Assembly (NCBI GenBank): GCA_021372515.1
Contig: JAJFUG010000036.1
Coordinates: forward strand, 1-8,324
Direction: 5' to 3'
Source of the DNA: a bacterium
GTDB taxonomy: Bacteria > Gemmatimonadota > Glassbacteria > GWA2-58-10
DNA length: 8,324 nucleotides
A model generated the notes under the pieces. It did no database searches. It saw only the letters and a list, made by a program, of their open reading frames with translations, and was not told the origin of the DNA. Position 1 is the stretch's first letter. The number at the start of each line of letters is the position of its first letter. Of the stretch, positions 1-6,053 are shown piece after piece. Position numbers and translations under genes: made by a program.

Positions 1-2661
1 GCGGCGGACAAGGCCGCCGCTCTGGGCAGCCGGAGCTGGAACCCGGCGGTGCGGCCCCAGCTTAAGGCCGCCACTCTTTTCAAGGCGGACAGTGCGGCCG
101 CCGGCTCGTTCCGCAAGGCCGGGTTCGCCGCGGCGCTCACGTTCCCGCCCGAGGGTATTTTCCGCGGGGCCGGGGCGCTGGTGCTGCTGGACGGCCGCGA
201 GGCGGACGAGTCCATCCTGCGGCCCGAGGCGGCCCAGGCTGCGGCATTCAGCAAGGGCAGCCTGAACCAGGGCTACGGCCCCGAGACCTATCCGGCCTCG
301 GAGATGGGCGCGATCGCCCTGATCCGCCAGAGCCTTCTGGACGCCCGCTGGTACGGCGCGGCCCGCGCCGCCTACGACCGTCACCCGGCGGGGCAGAGCG
401 CCCCGGAAACCGACCTGGCCCTGGCGGCCCTGGGGCCGTACGCGGAGGGCAAAAGCCCGTTCTTATTCGCGTGCGGCGATGAGCTGGACATCCTGCGCGC
501 GGCCAAGATCTGCCGCGAGTTCGGCCTCAAGGGCTGGGCCCTGGGCGCGGGCACCGAATACCGCCGCGCCTCCGAAGTGGCCGCCAGCGGCCTGGGCCTG
601 ATCCTGCCGCTCGATTTCCCCGAGGTCCCCGACCTGTCGCAACGCGAGCGCGAGCTTGACGTAAGCCTGCGCGAGCTGAAGCGCTGGGACGCCGCCCCGG
701 AGAACCCGGCCCGTCTCCTCAAGGCCGGGGCGCGGTTCGCCCTGAGCGCCCATGGATTAGAGAAGCCCGAGCAGTTCCTGGACAAGCTGCGCCTGGCCGT
801 GCGCCGCGGCCTGGACCGCGACTCCGCCCTGGCCGCCCTGACCACGGTGCCGGCCGCGCGCCTGGGGATGGACAAGACCCTCGGCCGCCTGGACAAGGGC
901 TACCTGGCCAGTTTCATCCTGGTGGAGGGTGACCTGTTCGACAAGGGACGGGTGCTCGAAACCTGGGTCGCGGGCGAACGTTTCGAAATCCTGGCCCAGC
1001 CCCCGGTGGACCCGCGCGGCAAGTGGCAGGTGAGCCTCAGGGACGGTGTCACGGCGCAGGTGGAGATCGGCGGACAGGCGCCCAAGTTCAGCGCCACGGC
1101 CGAGGTCCAGGGCCGCAAGCTCAAGGCCTCGACCGTGGCCCTGGAAGAGCGCCGCCTCAGCCTCGCTTTCCCCACCGACTCGCTGGGACGGCCCGGCGTG
1201 GCCCGCCTCTGGGCCATCCTGGCCGCGGACACCCTGCGCGGAGAGGGCGTGGAGGCGGACGGCTCCACCTTTGCCTGGAGCGCCCTGCGCACCGCGCCAG
1301 CCGAGCCGAAACCCGACAGCGCCAAGGATAAGCCGGTGAGCCCGGCCCTGTTCGGGACAGTCTACCCGGACGGCGCTTTCGGCTGGAGCACCCCGCCGGA
1401 GCAGCCTGCCGACCTGCTGGTGAAAAACGCGGTGATCTGGACCTGCGGCCCGGCTGGGAAGCTGGAGGGGGCCGACCTTCTGGTCCACGCCGGGAAGATA
1501 GTGAAAGTGGGCAAAGGCCTGACCGCTCCAGCCGGCGCTACCGTGGTCGACGCCGCCGGGCGGCATGTCACCCCGGGGATCATCGACGCCCACTCGCACC
1601 TGGCTATCGCCGGCGGGGTGAACGAGGGCACCCACGCCCTGGTGAGCGAGGTGCGCATCGAGGACGTGATCGACCCGGATGACATCGACATCTACCGTCA
1701 GCTTGCCGGCGGCACCACCATGGCCCTGCTGATCCACGGCTCGGCCAACCCCATCGGCGGCCAGACCAGCCTGGTCAAGCTGCGCTGGGGCGAGCTGCCC
1801 GAGAGGATGATATTCGACGCCCAGCAGCCGGCGATCAAGTTCGCCCTGGGCGAAAACGTGAAGCAGAACTACCTTCCCGACCAGTACGCCCGCCGCTACC
1901 CGCGCTCGCGCATGGGGGTGGAGCAGTTCATGCTGGACTCGTTCCAGGCGGCCCGCGACTATCGCAGCCGCTGGAAGATCTACGAGGAGCAGCGCAAGAA
2001 ACAGCCGGATTTAGTGCCGCCGCGCCGCGACCTGCGCCAGGAGGCCCTTCTGGAGGTGCTGGACGGCAAGCGGCAGGTGCAGTGCCACTCCTACCGTCAG
2101 GACGAGATACTGGCAATGATGAGAGTGGCCGAGCGCGAGGGGTTCCGGATCGGGATGTTCATCCACGTGCTGGAGGGCTACAAGGTAGCGGATGAGCTGG
2201 CCCGCCACGGCGCCTACCCCACCACTTTCAGCGACTGGTGGGCCTACAAGGCCGAGGTGGTGGACGCCATCCCGTATAACGGCGCTCTGATGCGGGCCCA
2301 GGGCTGCACGGTCAGTTTCAACTCCGACAACGACGAGCTGGGGCGGCGGCTGAATTATGAAGCGGCCAAGGCGGTCAAGTACGGCGGCGTGCCGCCCGAG
2401 GAGGCGCTCAAGTTCGTCACCCTCAACCCGGCGATCCAGCTTGGAGTGGCCGCGCGCGTGGGCAGCCTGGAGCCGGGCAAGGACGCCGATTTCGTGATCT
2501 GGAGCGGCGACCCGCTCTCGGTGTACTCGCACTGCGAGCAGACCTGGCTGGACGGCCGGCGCTTCTTCGACCGGACTGAGGACAGCCGTATGCGGCTCAC
2601 GGTGGAATCGCAGCGCGCCGCCCTGATCCAGAAAATCCTGCGCTCCGGGGGTGAGAAATGA
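1..2661 (+). CDS. Two-domain amidohydrolase family protein (5' end outside window)
   Basis: The reading frame is open from base 1, so the GTG at 49 is internal and the true start and any signal peptide lie upstream. 886 residues are visible. Residues ~1-340 are the end of a first amidohydrolase-like half, finishing in the typical C-terminal beta strands (GRLDKGYLASFILVEGD). In this half the usual catalytic Asp position reads S-A-H (Ala250), so it looks degenerate. Residues ~345-440 form a beta-rich linker. Residues ~455-860 are a full amidohydrolase (PF01979-like, COG1228/imidazolonepropionase-related) domain with an intact metal site: His531 and His533 in DAHSHL, His696 (QCHSYR), His722 (FIHVLEGYK) and Asp776 (NSDND). 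Lys613 or Lys621 near ALGEN could be the bridging lysine. By family it should hydrolyse a C-N bond in a cyclic amide, dipeptide or similar substrate, but the substrate cannot be told from sequence. It overlaps the next gene by 4 bases, so the two are probably co-translated. Confidence 0.9.
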   Translation, partial: AADKAAALGSRSWNPAVRPQLKAATLFKADSAAAGSFRKAGFAAALTFPPEGIFRGAGALVLLDGREADESILRPEAAQAAAFSKGSLNQGYGPETYPASEMGAIALIRQSLLDARWYGAARAAYDRHPAGQSAPETDLALAALGPYAEGKSPFLFACGDELDILRAAKICREFGLKGWALGAGTEYRRASEVAASGLGLILPLDFPEVPDLSQRERELDVSLRELKRWDAAPENPARLLKAGARFALSAHGLEKPEQFLDKLRLAVRRGLDRDSALAALTTVPAARLGMDKTLGRLDKGYLASFILVEGDLFDKGRVLETWVAGERFEILAQPPVDPRGKWQVSLRDGVTAQVEIGGQAPKFSATAEVQGRKLKASTVALEERRLSLAFPTDSLGRPGVARLWAILAADTLRGEGVEADGSTFAWSALRTAPAEPKPDSAKDKPVSPALFGTVYPDGAFGWSTPPEQPADLLVKNAVIWTCGPAGKLEGADLLVHAGKIVKVGKGLTAPAGATVVDAAGRHVTPGIIDAHSHLAIAGGVNEGTHALVSEVRIEDVIDPDDIDIYRQLAGGTTMALLIHGSANPIGGQTSLVKLRWGELPERMIFDAQQPAIKFALGENVKQNYLPDQYARRYPRSRMGVEQFMLDSFQAARDYRSRWKIYEEQRKKQPDLVPPRRDLRQEALLEVLDGKRQVQCHSYRQDEILAMMRVAEREGFRIGMFIHVLEGYKVADELARHGAYPTTFSDWWAYKAEVVDAIPYNGALMRAQGCTVSFNSDNDELGRRLNYEAAKAVKYGGVPPEEALKFVTLNPAIQLGVAARVGSLEPGKDADFVIWSGDPLSVYSHCEQTWLDGRRFFDRTEDSRMRLTVESQRAALIQKILRSGGEK

Positions 2662-4028
2662 CCGCTTTCACCAGTAACCACAACCTGAGAGCCAAAATGA
2701 TGCGCAGATGTCTATCCTCAGTCCTCGTTCTCTGCCTGGCCGCTTTCTCCGCAGCCGCGGCCTCGGAGCAGATTCCAGCCCCGCCGCAGGGCGCGCCAGT
2801 GGCCTTGGTGGGGGCAACCCTGCACCCGGTCTCGGGCCCCGCGATAGAGGGCGGGACAATCCTGTTCGACAAAGGAAAAATAGTGGCCCTGGGCCGCGAG
2901 GTGGCCCTGCCCGCGGATGCCGTGCGGATCGATGCAGCCGGCAAGCATGTCTGGCCGGCCCTGATCCAGGCGGTCTCGTACCTGGGTCTGGTCGAGACCG
3001 GCGCGGTCACCCCCACGGTGGATTCGCACGAGATCGGGCAGGTGAACCCGAATGTGCGGGCCGAGCGGGCGATCAACCCGGATTCCGAGCGTTTCCCGGT
3101 CACGCGGGCCAATGGTGTGGGTCTTGCCGCCACCCTGCCCGAGGGGGGGCTCCTGGCCGGGATGGGTGCGCTGATCCGTCTGGACGGCTGGACCTGGGAG
3201 CAGATGACGGTCAAGGCGCCGCTCTGCCTGGTGGTCGAGTGGCCGGACATGAGCGGCCTGTCCTCCCTGGCGGACAAGAAAGAACTGCAGAAACGCCAGG
3301 CCGCCGTGGCCGAGCAGCTTGACACTCTGGAGGAAGCGTTCCGTCAGGCCCGGGCCTACAAAGTGGCCCGCGAGGCCGCGGGCAAGGCGGGCGTGCCGTT
3401 CCACGCCACCGACCTGCGCTGGGAGGCCATGCTGCCCGTGCTCGCGGGCGAGGTGCCGGTCTGGGTGGGCGCCAACAGCCTGGCCCAGATCCGGGCCGCG
3501 GTGGAGTGGGCCGAGCGGGTGGGTGTGCGCATGGTGCTGGTGGGCGGCGAGGAGGCCCCGCTGGCCGCCGACCTGCTCAAGGCGCACGGCATCCCGGTGA
3601 TAGTCGATCCCTTGATGCGCCTGCCCTCCCGCCGGGATGCCGCCTACGACTGGACCCTGACAGTGCCGGAAGCTCTGCGCCGGGCCGGGGTTGCTTTCTG
3701 CATCGCGGGCGGCTACGGCGACTACGGCAACGAGCGCAACCTGCCCTATCATGCGGCCATGGCCGCGGCCTACGGCCTGCCGCGCGAGGAGGCGCTCAAG
3801 GCGGTCACACTCTACGCCGCGCAGATCATGGGCGTGGACAGCCTGGTCGGCTCGCTGGAGCCGGGCAAGCTGGCGGATATAATCGTGACCGACGGTGACC
3901 CGCTGGAGATAAGCACGCAGGTGGAGAAGATGTACCTCGACGGGCGGGATATCGACCTGGGCAGCCACCACAAGAGCCTCTACGCCAAGTACCGCGAGAA
4001 ATACAGGCAGCAAAGCGGCGGGAAATGA
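2658..4028 (+). CDS. Exported amidohydrolase-like protein lacking the metal-binding motif
   Basis: A 456-residue protein homologous to the upstream amidohydrolase half; both end in GSLEPGK..AD....GDPL and a downstream LDGR. ATG 2658 overlaps the previous stop (ATGA) and has GGGGGTGAG just upstream. ATG 2697 or 2700 (Met14/Met15) would give a more classical signal peptide, with basic MRR, a hydrophobic core at residues 19-31 and likely cleavage after AAA at residue 35. Either start predicts export to the periplasm. The usual DAHxH metal motif is replaced by Q104-A-V-S-Y108. The position of the catalytic Asp (Asp776 in the partner) is Ala350 in an ungapped alignment. The alpha/beta-barrel fold is probably kept (conserved NLPYHAAMAAAYGLPREEALKAVTLY region) but hydrolase chemistry by the standard mechanism is doubtful. 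It may be a partner or scaffold of the coupled enzyme; that is inference. A terminator follows 50 bases after the stop. Confidence 0.88.
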   Translation: MTAFTSNHNLRAKMMRRCLSSVLVLCLAAFSAAAASEQIPAPPQGAPVALVGATLHPVSGPAIEGGTILFDKGKIVALGREVALPADAVRIDAAGKHVWPALIQAVSYLGLVETGAVTPTVDSHEIGQVNPNVRAERAINPDSERFPVTRANGVGLAATLPEGGLLAGMGALIRLDGWTWEQMTVKAPLCLVVEWPDMSGLSSLADKKELQKRQAAVAEQLDTLEEAFRQARAYKVAREAAGKAGVPFHATDLRWEAMLPVLAGEVPVWVGANSLAQIRAAVEWAERVGVRMVLVGGEEAPLAADLLKAHGIPVIVDPLMRLPSRRDAAYDWTLTVPEALRRAGVAFCIAGGYGDYGNERNLPYHAAMAAAYGLPREEALKAVTLYAAQIMGVDSLVGSLEPGKLADIIVTDGDPLEISTQVEKMYLDGRDIDLGSHHKSLYAKYREKYRQQSGGK

Positions 4029-4077
4029 GCAGGCGGTATGTAGAATCATAATACAACTTATCGTGTAAGCCGTAAGC

Positions 4078-4111
4078 TCAGGGGTGACTTCCCGGTCACC
4101 CCTGACTTTTT
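4078..4111 (+). terminator. Rho-independent terminator of the amidohydrolase operon
   Basis: A perfect 11-bp stem, TCAGGGGTGAC (4078-4088) with GTCACCCCTGA (4095-4105), encloses a 6-base loop (TTCCCG) and is followed by C and five T residues (4107-4111). It starts 50 bases after the stop of the second amidohydrolase gene and insulates it from the lysis cassette. Confidence 0.9.
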
Positions 4112-4112
4112 C

Positions 4113-4134
4113 CTCCCGGACCGGTTTCCGGGGG
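4113..4134 (+). other. Second small hairpin after the terminator
   Basis: CCCGGA (4115-4120) pairs with TCCGGG (4127-4132) around the loop CCGGTT. One G-T wobble and one more C-G pair extend the stem outward to 4113 and 4134. There is no T tract after it, so it is not a second classical terminator. It may assist 3'-end stability or mean nothing. Confidence 0.35.
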
Positions 4135-4179
4135 ATGTGGCTCTCCCGATTCAGCAATAACTGTTGTCTTCAGTTCTGA

Positions 4180-4332
4180 TTAAATACCCCCCGTTTCAAT
4201 GTCCGCAAGCATTCGCCCATTAATCATTGGATTGTTACGCATTACTTCGCTATGCCATTGCCATGACATTAATTCTCGATAAATGTTTTTAACTAAATTA
4301 GAATAATTCTGATTCTTCATCTCTTGGTGCAT
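4180..4332 (-). CDS. Doubtful 50-residue ORF in the AT-rich tract
   Basis: Read on the minus strand, ATG at 4332-4330 opens 50 codons ending in TAA at 4182-4180. The frame is open for about 15 further codons upstream before a TGA. The peptide is rich in Asn, Met and Gln, contains YRELMSWQWHSEV and ends in ADIETGGI. I do not recognise it. An uninterrupted run of about 65 codons is somewhat unexpected in DNA this AT-rich. However, no good Shine-Dalgarno precedes the ATG and no homology is known to me. It could be a chance ORF, a small gene, or the surviving C-terminus of a decayed foreign gene. Confidence 0.18.
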   Translation of the reverse strand: MHQEMKNQNYSNLVKNIYRELMSWQWHSEVMRNNPMINGRMLADIETGGI

Positions 4333-4470
4333 TTTAGCATTTTGAACCCAATTATTTTTTATCGTCGACTCTTGAAATCATCCTTATACAGCCATATGAT
4401 TAATTAAATGAAGTATTATTAGATTTATGACATTTCAATTCATAACTCGTTGAACCACTTATTTAATGCG
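4181..4470. other. AT-rich intergenic tract upstream of the lysis cassette
   Basis: By hand count about 93 of 290 bases are G or C (about 32%), against roughly two-thirds in the flanking metabolic genes. It holds the promoter described separately. It also has overlapping short palindromes: CTAAATTAG (4293-4301), AGAATAATTCT (4300-4310) and TTAATTAA (4400-4407). No convincing gene or RNA gene is seen on either strand apart from a doubtful minus-strand ORF. The abrupt composition change suggests foreign origin or a regulatory region that could be a target for AT-binding silencing proteins; the latter is inference. Confidence 0.7.
4372..4400 (+). promoter_or_regulatory. Predicted sigma70-type promoter of the holin-endolysin cassette
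   Basis: TTGAAA (-35, 4372-4377) is separated by exactly 17 bases from TATGAT (-10, 4395-4400). Both hexamers are close to the E. coli-type consensus. A start near 4407, within TTAATTAA, would leave a 5' leader of about 107 bases before the holin ATG. It is the best promoter match I see in the window and is oriented toward the lysis genes. Confidence 0.6.
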
Positions 4471-4500
4471 GCTTTCTCTCAACCTGAATCCATTTCTCAA

Positions 4501-4509
4501 AAGAGGAGG
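4501..4509 (+). promoter_or_regulatory. Ribosome binding site that fixes the holin start at 4514
   Basis: AAGAGGAGG (4501-4509) lies 4 bases before ATG 4514. The alternative in-frame ATG at 4466 has no purine-rich site in front of it, so the shorter protein is preferred. Confidence 0.8.
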
Positions 4510-4513
4510 CAAA

Positions 4514-5017
4514 ATGAACTGGTTCACCAACATTTTCAGCGGGAGTGTCGGGAGCCTCGTCAAAGATGTCGGGGATGTGGTGGATAAGTTTAATCTGAGC
4601 GGGGAGGAAAAGCAGCAGTTCCAACTGGAGATGGAGGCCCTGATCCAGAAGAGAGACTCGGAAATCGAAGCCAGCATCCGCTCCGAGCTGCAGTCCAAGG
4701 AGCGTGTGCTCGTGGCCGAGCTGGCCCAGGGTGACAGCTACACCAAGCGGGCCAGGCCGACCGTGGTGTATGCCGGGCTACTGTTCATTTTCATCAACTA
4801 TTGCCTGGTGCCGATAGTGGGCAAAATAGCCATAGGTGTAACAATCGACGAGATTCCTCTCCCTACGAATTTCTGGCTCGGCTGGTCCGGGATCGTGGCA
4901 ACCTGGTCCATCGGCCGCAGCTTCGAAAAATCCGGGGTTCAGAACTCGGTCACCCGTGCGCTCACCGGCTCCAGCGCCACCAGCAAGCTGCTGGGAGAGA
5001 CGGAAGTCAAAGGTTGA
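4514..5017 (+). CDS. Phage/GTA-type holin family protein
   Basis: A 167-residue protein resembling the holin of 3 TMs for gene-transfer-agent release (PF11351-like). Holins form holes in the cytoplasmic membrane that let a cytoplasmic endolysin reach the wall. Residues 29-75 form a charged, probably helical or coiled segment (SGEEKQQFQ.., KERVLVAEL). The family-like ELAQGDSYTKRARP turn leads into a hydrophobic segment at ~83-103 (VVYAGLLFIFINYCLVPIV). A second segment at ~118-135 contains FWLGWSGIVATWSIGRSFEK. The hydrophobic N-terminal stretch (NWFTNIFSG) may be membrane-associated. No signal peptide is seen. The start is set by the strong RBS. An in-frame ATG at 4466 would add 16 residues including R2, K12, R13 and K16 but has no RBS. 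G+C is visibly lower than in the amidohydrolase and ilvD genes, in keeping with phage origin. The endolysin gene follows 74 bases downstream, the usual lysis-cassette order. Confidence 0.8.
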   Translation: MNWFTNIFSGSVGSLVKDVGDVVDKFNLSGEEKQQFQLEMEALIQKRDSEIEASIRSELQSKERVLVAELAQGDSYTKRARPTVVYAGLLFIFINYCLVPIVGKIAIGVTIDEIPLPTNFWLGWSGIVATWSIGRSFEKSGVQNSVTRALTGSSATSKLLGETEVKG

Positions 5018-5080
5018 GCGGACTGTTTTGCCCGAAGCTGCCATGCTTATATCAAAAAATCGAGCCTGAATTCTCCAAGC

Positions 5081-5084
5081 GAGG
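5081..5084 (+). promoter_or_regulatory. Ribosome binding site of the endolysin gene
   Basis: GAGG at 5081-5084 lies 7 bases before ATG 5092. The same frame is open back to 4801, but that extension overlaps the holin gene in another frame and its Arg-rich translation looks like a shadow. This RBS supports the start at 5092. Confidence 0.65.
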
Positions 5085-5091
5085 CGATCAG

Positions 5092-5904
5092 ATGAAAATC
5101 AACAATCACTTGCTTGAAGGTGAAGGAGTCAAGCAACTGTCCTCACCCAACCGTGGCGGACAGTTCGGGGCCGGGCTGCCGGATACGATTATCATCCACT
5201 ACACCGGCGGGAGTTCGGCGGAATCGTCCGCCCAGTGGCTGTGTGATCCCAGAGCAAAGGCCTCCGCCCATCTCGTGGTCGGCTGCGATGGTGTCGTCTA
5301 TCAGCTCGTGCCGTTCAACACCGTGGCCTGGCATGCCGGCAAGAGCGAATATAAAGGCAGAGTGGGGTTCAACAACTATTCGATCGGGATTGAAATCGAC
5401 AATGCCGGCCGTCTCACCAAAGGCGGCGGGGGGTATATTTCGACGTTCGGGAAAGTATACGGCGAGGATCAGGTGACAGAGGCGGTGCACCGCAACGAGT
5501 CCGCACCCTCGTACTGGCACATCTACTCGGAAAAGCAGATCGCGGCGGTCGAAAGCCTCTGCCTGGAATTGATGGGAGCCTACAATATTTCAGCCATATT
5601 GGGACACGAGGAAGTGGCTCCGGGCAGGAAGTCCGATCCGGGACCGGCTTTCCCTCTGGACAAGTTGCGGGATAGAATTATCAATCCGGAGCGTGCCCTG
5701 GCGGAGGCTTTGCCCAGAAAGAGCGTGGGTGTGGTGACTGCCTCTCTGCTCAATATTCGTTCGCGCGGATTTCCGGGCGCCCCGACCGTAGCCCCGCCTC
5801 TAAGCAAAGGTGTAAAAGTCGACATCCTTCAGGAGCAAAACGGGTGGTACGAAGTCGACGTGCAGATGCGAGGCTGGGTAAAGAAAGATTTTATCCGAAG
5901 TTAG
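5092..5904 (+). CDS. N-acetylmuramoyl-L-alanine amidase (phage-type endolysin) with C-terminal SH3-like domain
   Basis: A 270-residue zinc amidase of the Amidase_2/AmpD/T7-lysozyme family (PF01510), which cuts the bond between N-acetylmuramic acid and L-Ala in peptidoglycan. Predicted Zn ligands are His36 (IIIHYTG), His172 (ILGHEEV) and Asp182. Glu101 (IGIEID) and Lys180 (RKSDPG) match the catalytic Glu and Lys positions of AmpD-like enzymes. Other family marks are SAHLVV at 58-63 and AWHAG at 79-83. Residues ~212-270 form a bacterial SH3-like domain (LLNIRS..., NGWYEVDV, GWVKKDFI), likely for wall binding. There is no signal peptide or membrane segment, so the enzyme should stay in the cytoplasm until the adjacent holin opens the membrane. 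A role in normal cell-wall recycling is less likely, because AmpD-type recycling enzymes lack an SH3 domain and a holin neighbour. No spanin gene lies between or after the two genes. Confidence 0.9.
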   Translation: MKINNHLLEGEGVKQLSSPNRGGQFGAGLPDTIIIHYTGGSSAESSAQWLCDPRAKASAHLVVGCDGVVYQLVPFNTVAWHAGKSEYKGRVGFNNYSIGIEIDNAGRLTKGGGGYISTFGKVYGEDQVTEAVHRNESAPSYWHIYSEKQIAAVESLCLELMGAYNISAILGHEEVAPGRKSDPGPAFPLDKLRDRIINPERALAEALPRKSVGVVTASLLNIRSRGFPGAPTVAPPLSKGVKVDILQEQNGWYEVDVQMRGWVKKDFIRS

Positions 5905-5911
5905 ACCGGGC

Positions 5912-6003
5912 CCGGAGGCTGCTCTTGTATCAGTGATGAAACATAAGTCGCAGCAAGCACGGTGTGTTTTTCGTGCATACGGTTGAAGAGATTCAGCCTC
6001 CGG
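5912..6003. repeat. Long imperfect inverted repeat in the convergent intergenic region
   Basis: CCGGAGGCTG (5912-5921) is perfectly complementary to CAGCCTCCGG (5994-6003). Inside it CTCTT (5922-5926) pairs with AAGAG (5986-5990) across a 3-base bulge. GTAT (5927-5930) pairs with ATAC (5977-5980), and GCACG (5957-5961) pairs with CGTGC (5972-5976) around a 10-base loop. The element fills most of the gap between the endolysin stop and the stop of the convergent metallo-hydrolase gene. It may be a bidirectional 3'-end structure or a structured RNA. It is not a classical T-tailed terminator: the T5 run lies in the apical loop. Confidence 0.5.
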
Positions 6004-6053
6004 TTCCTCCCGGCCCGCTTCGGCCAGTTTTCCGTCGTTCCTGCTCCGGCCGC

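Noticed and set aside
49-51. GTG at 49 as the start of the first gene
   Set aside because: The frame is open to base 1 and the residues before it (SRSWNPAV) look like ordinary family sequence, so the gene simply enters from outside the window.
757-1737. A 326-codon minus-strand ORF inside the first amidohydrolase gene
   Set aside because: A GC-rich antisense shadow with no recognisable domain, RBS or context.
2718-4157. A 479-codon open frame on the minus strand opposite the second amidohydrolase gene
   Set aside because: Its His/Gln/Arg-rich translation has no domain logic and mirrors the codon structure of the GC-rich gene on the other strand, which has clear homology.
4801-5091. N-terminal extension of the endolysin back to 4801
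   Set aside because: It overlaps the holin gene in another frame, is Arg-rich and unlike a protein domain. An RBS precedes ATG 5092 and the amidase domain begins shortly after it.
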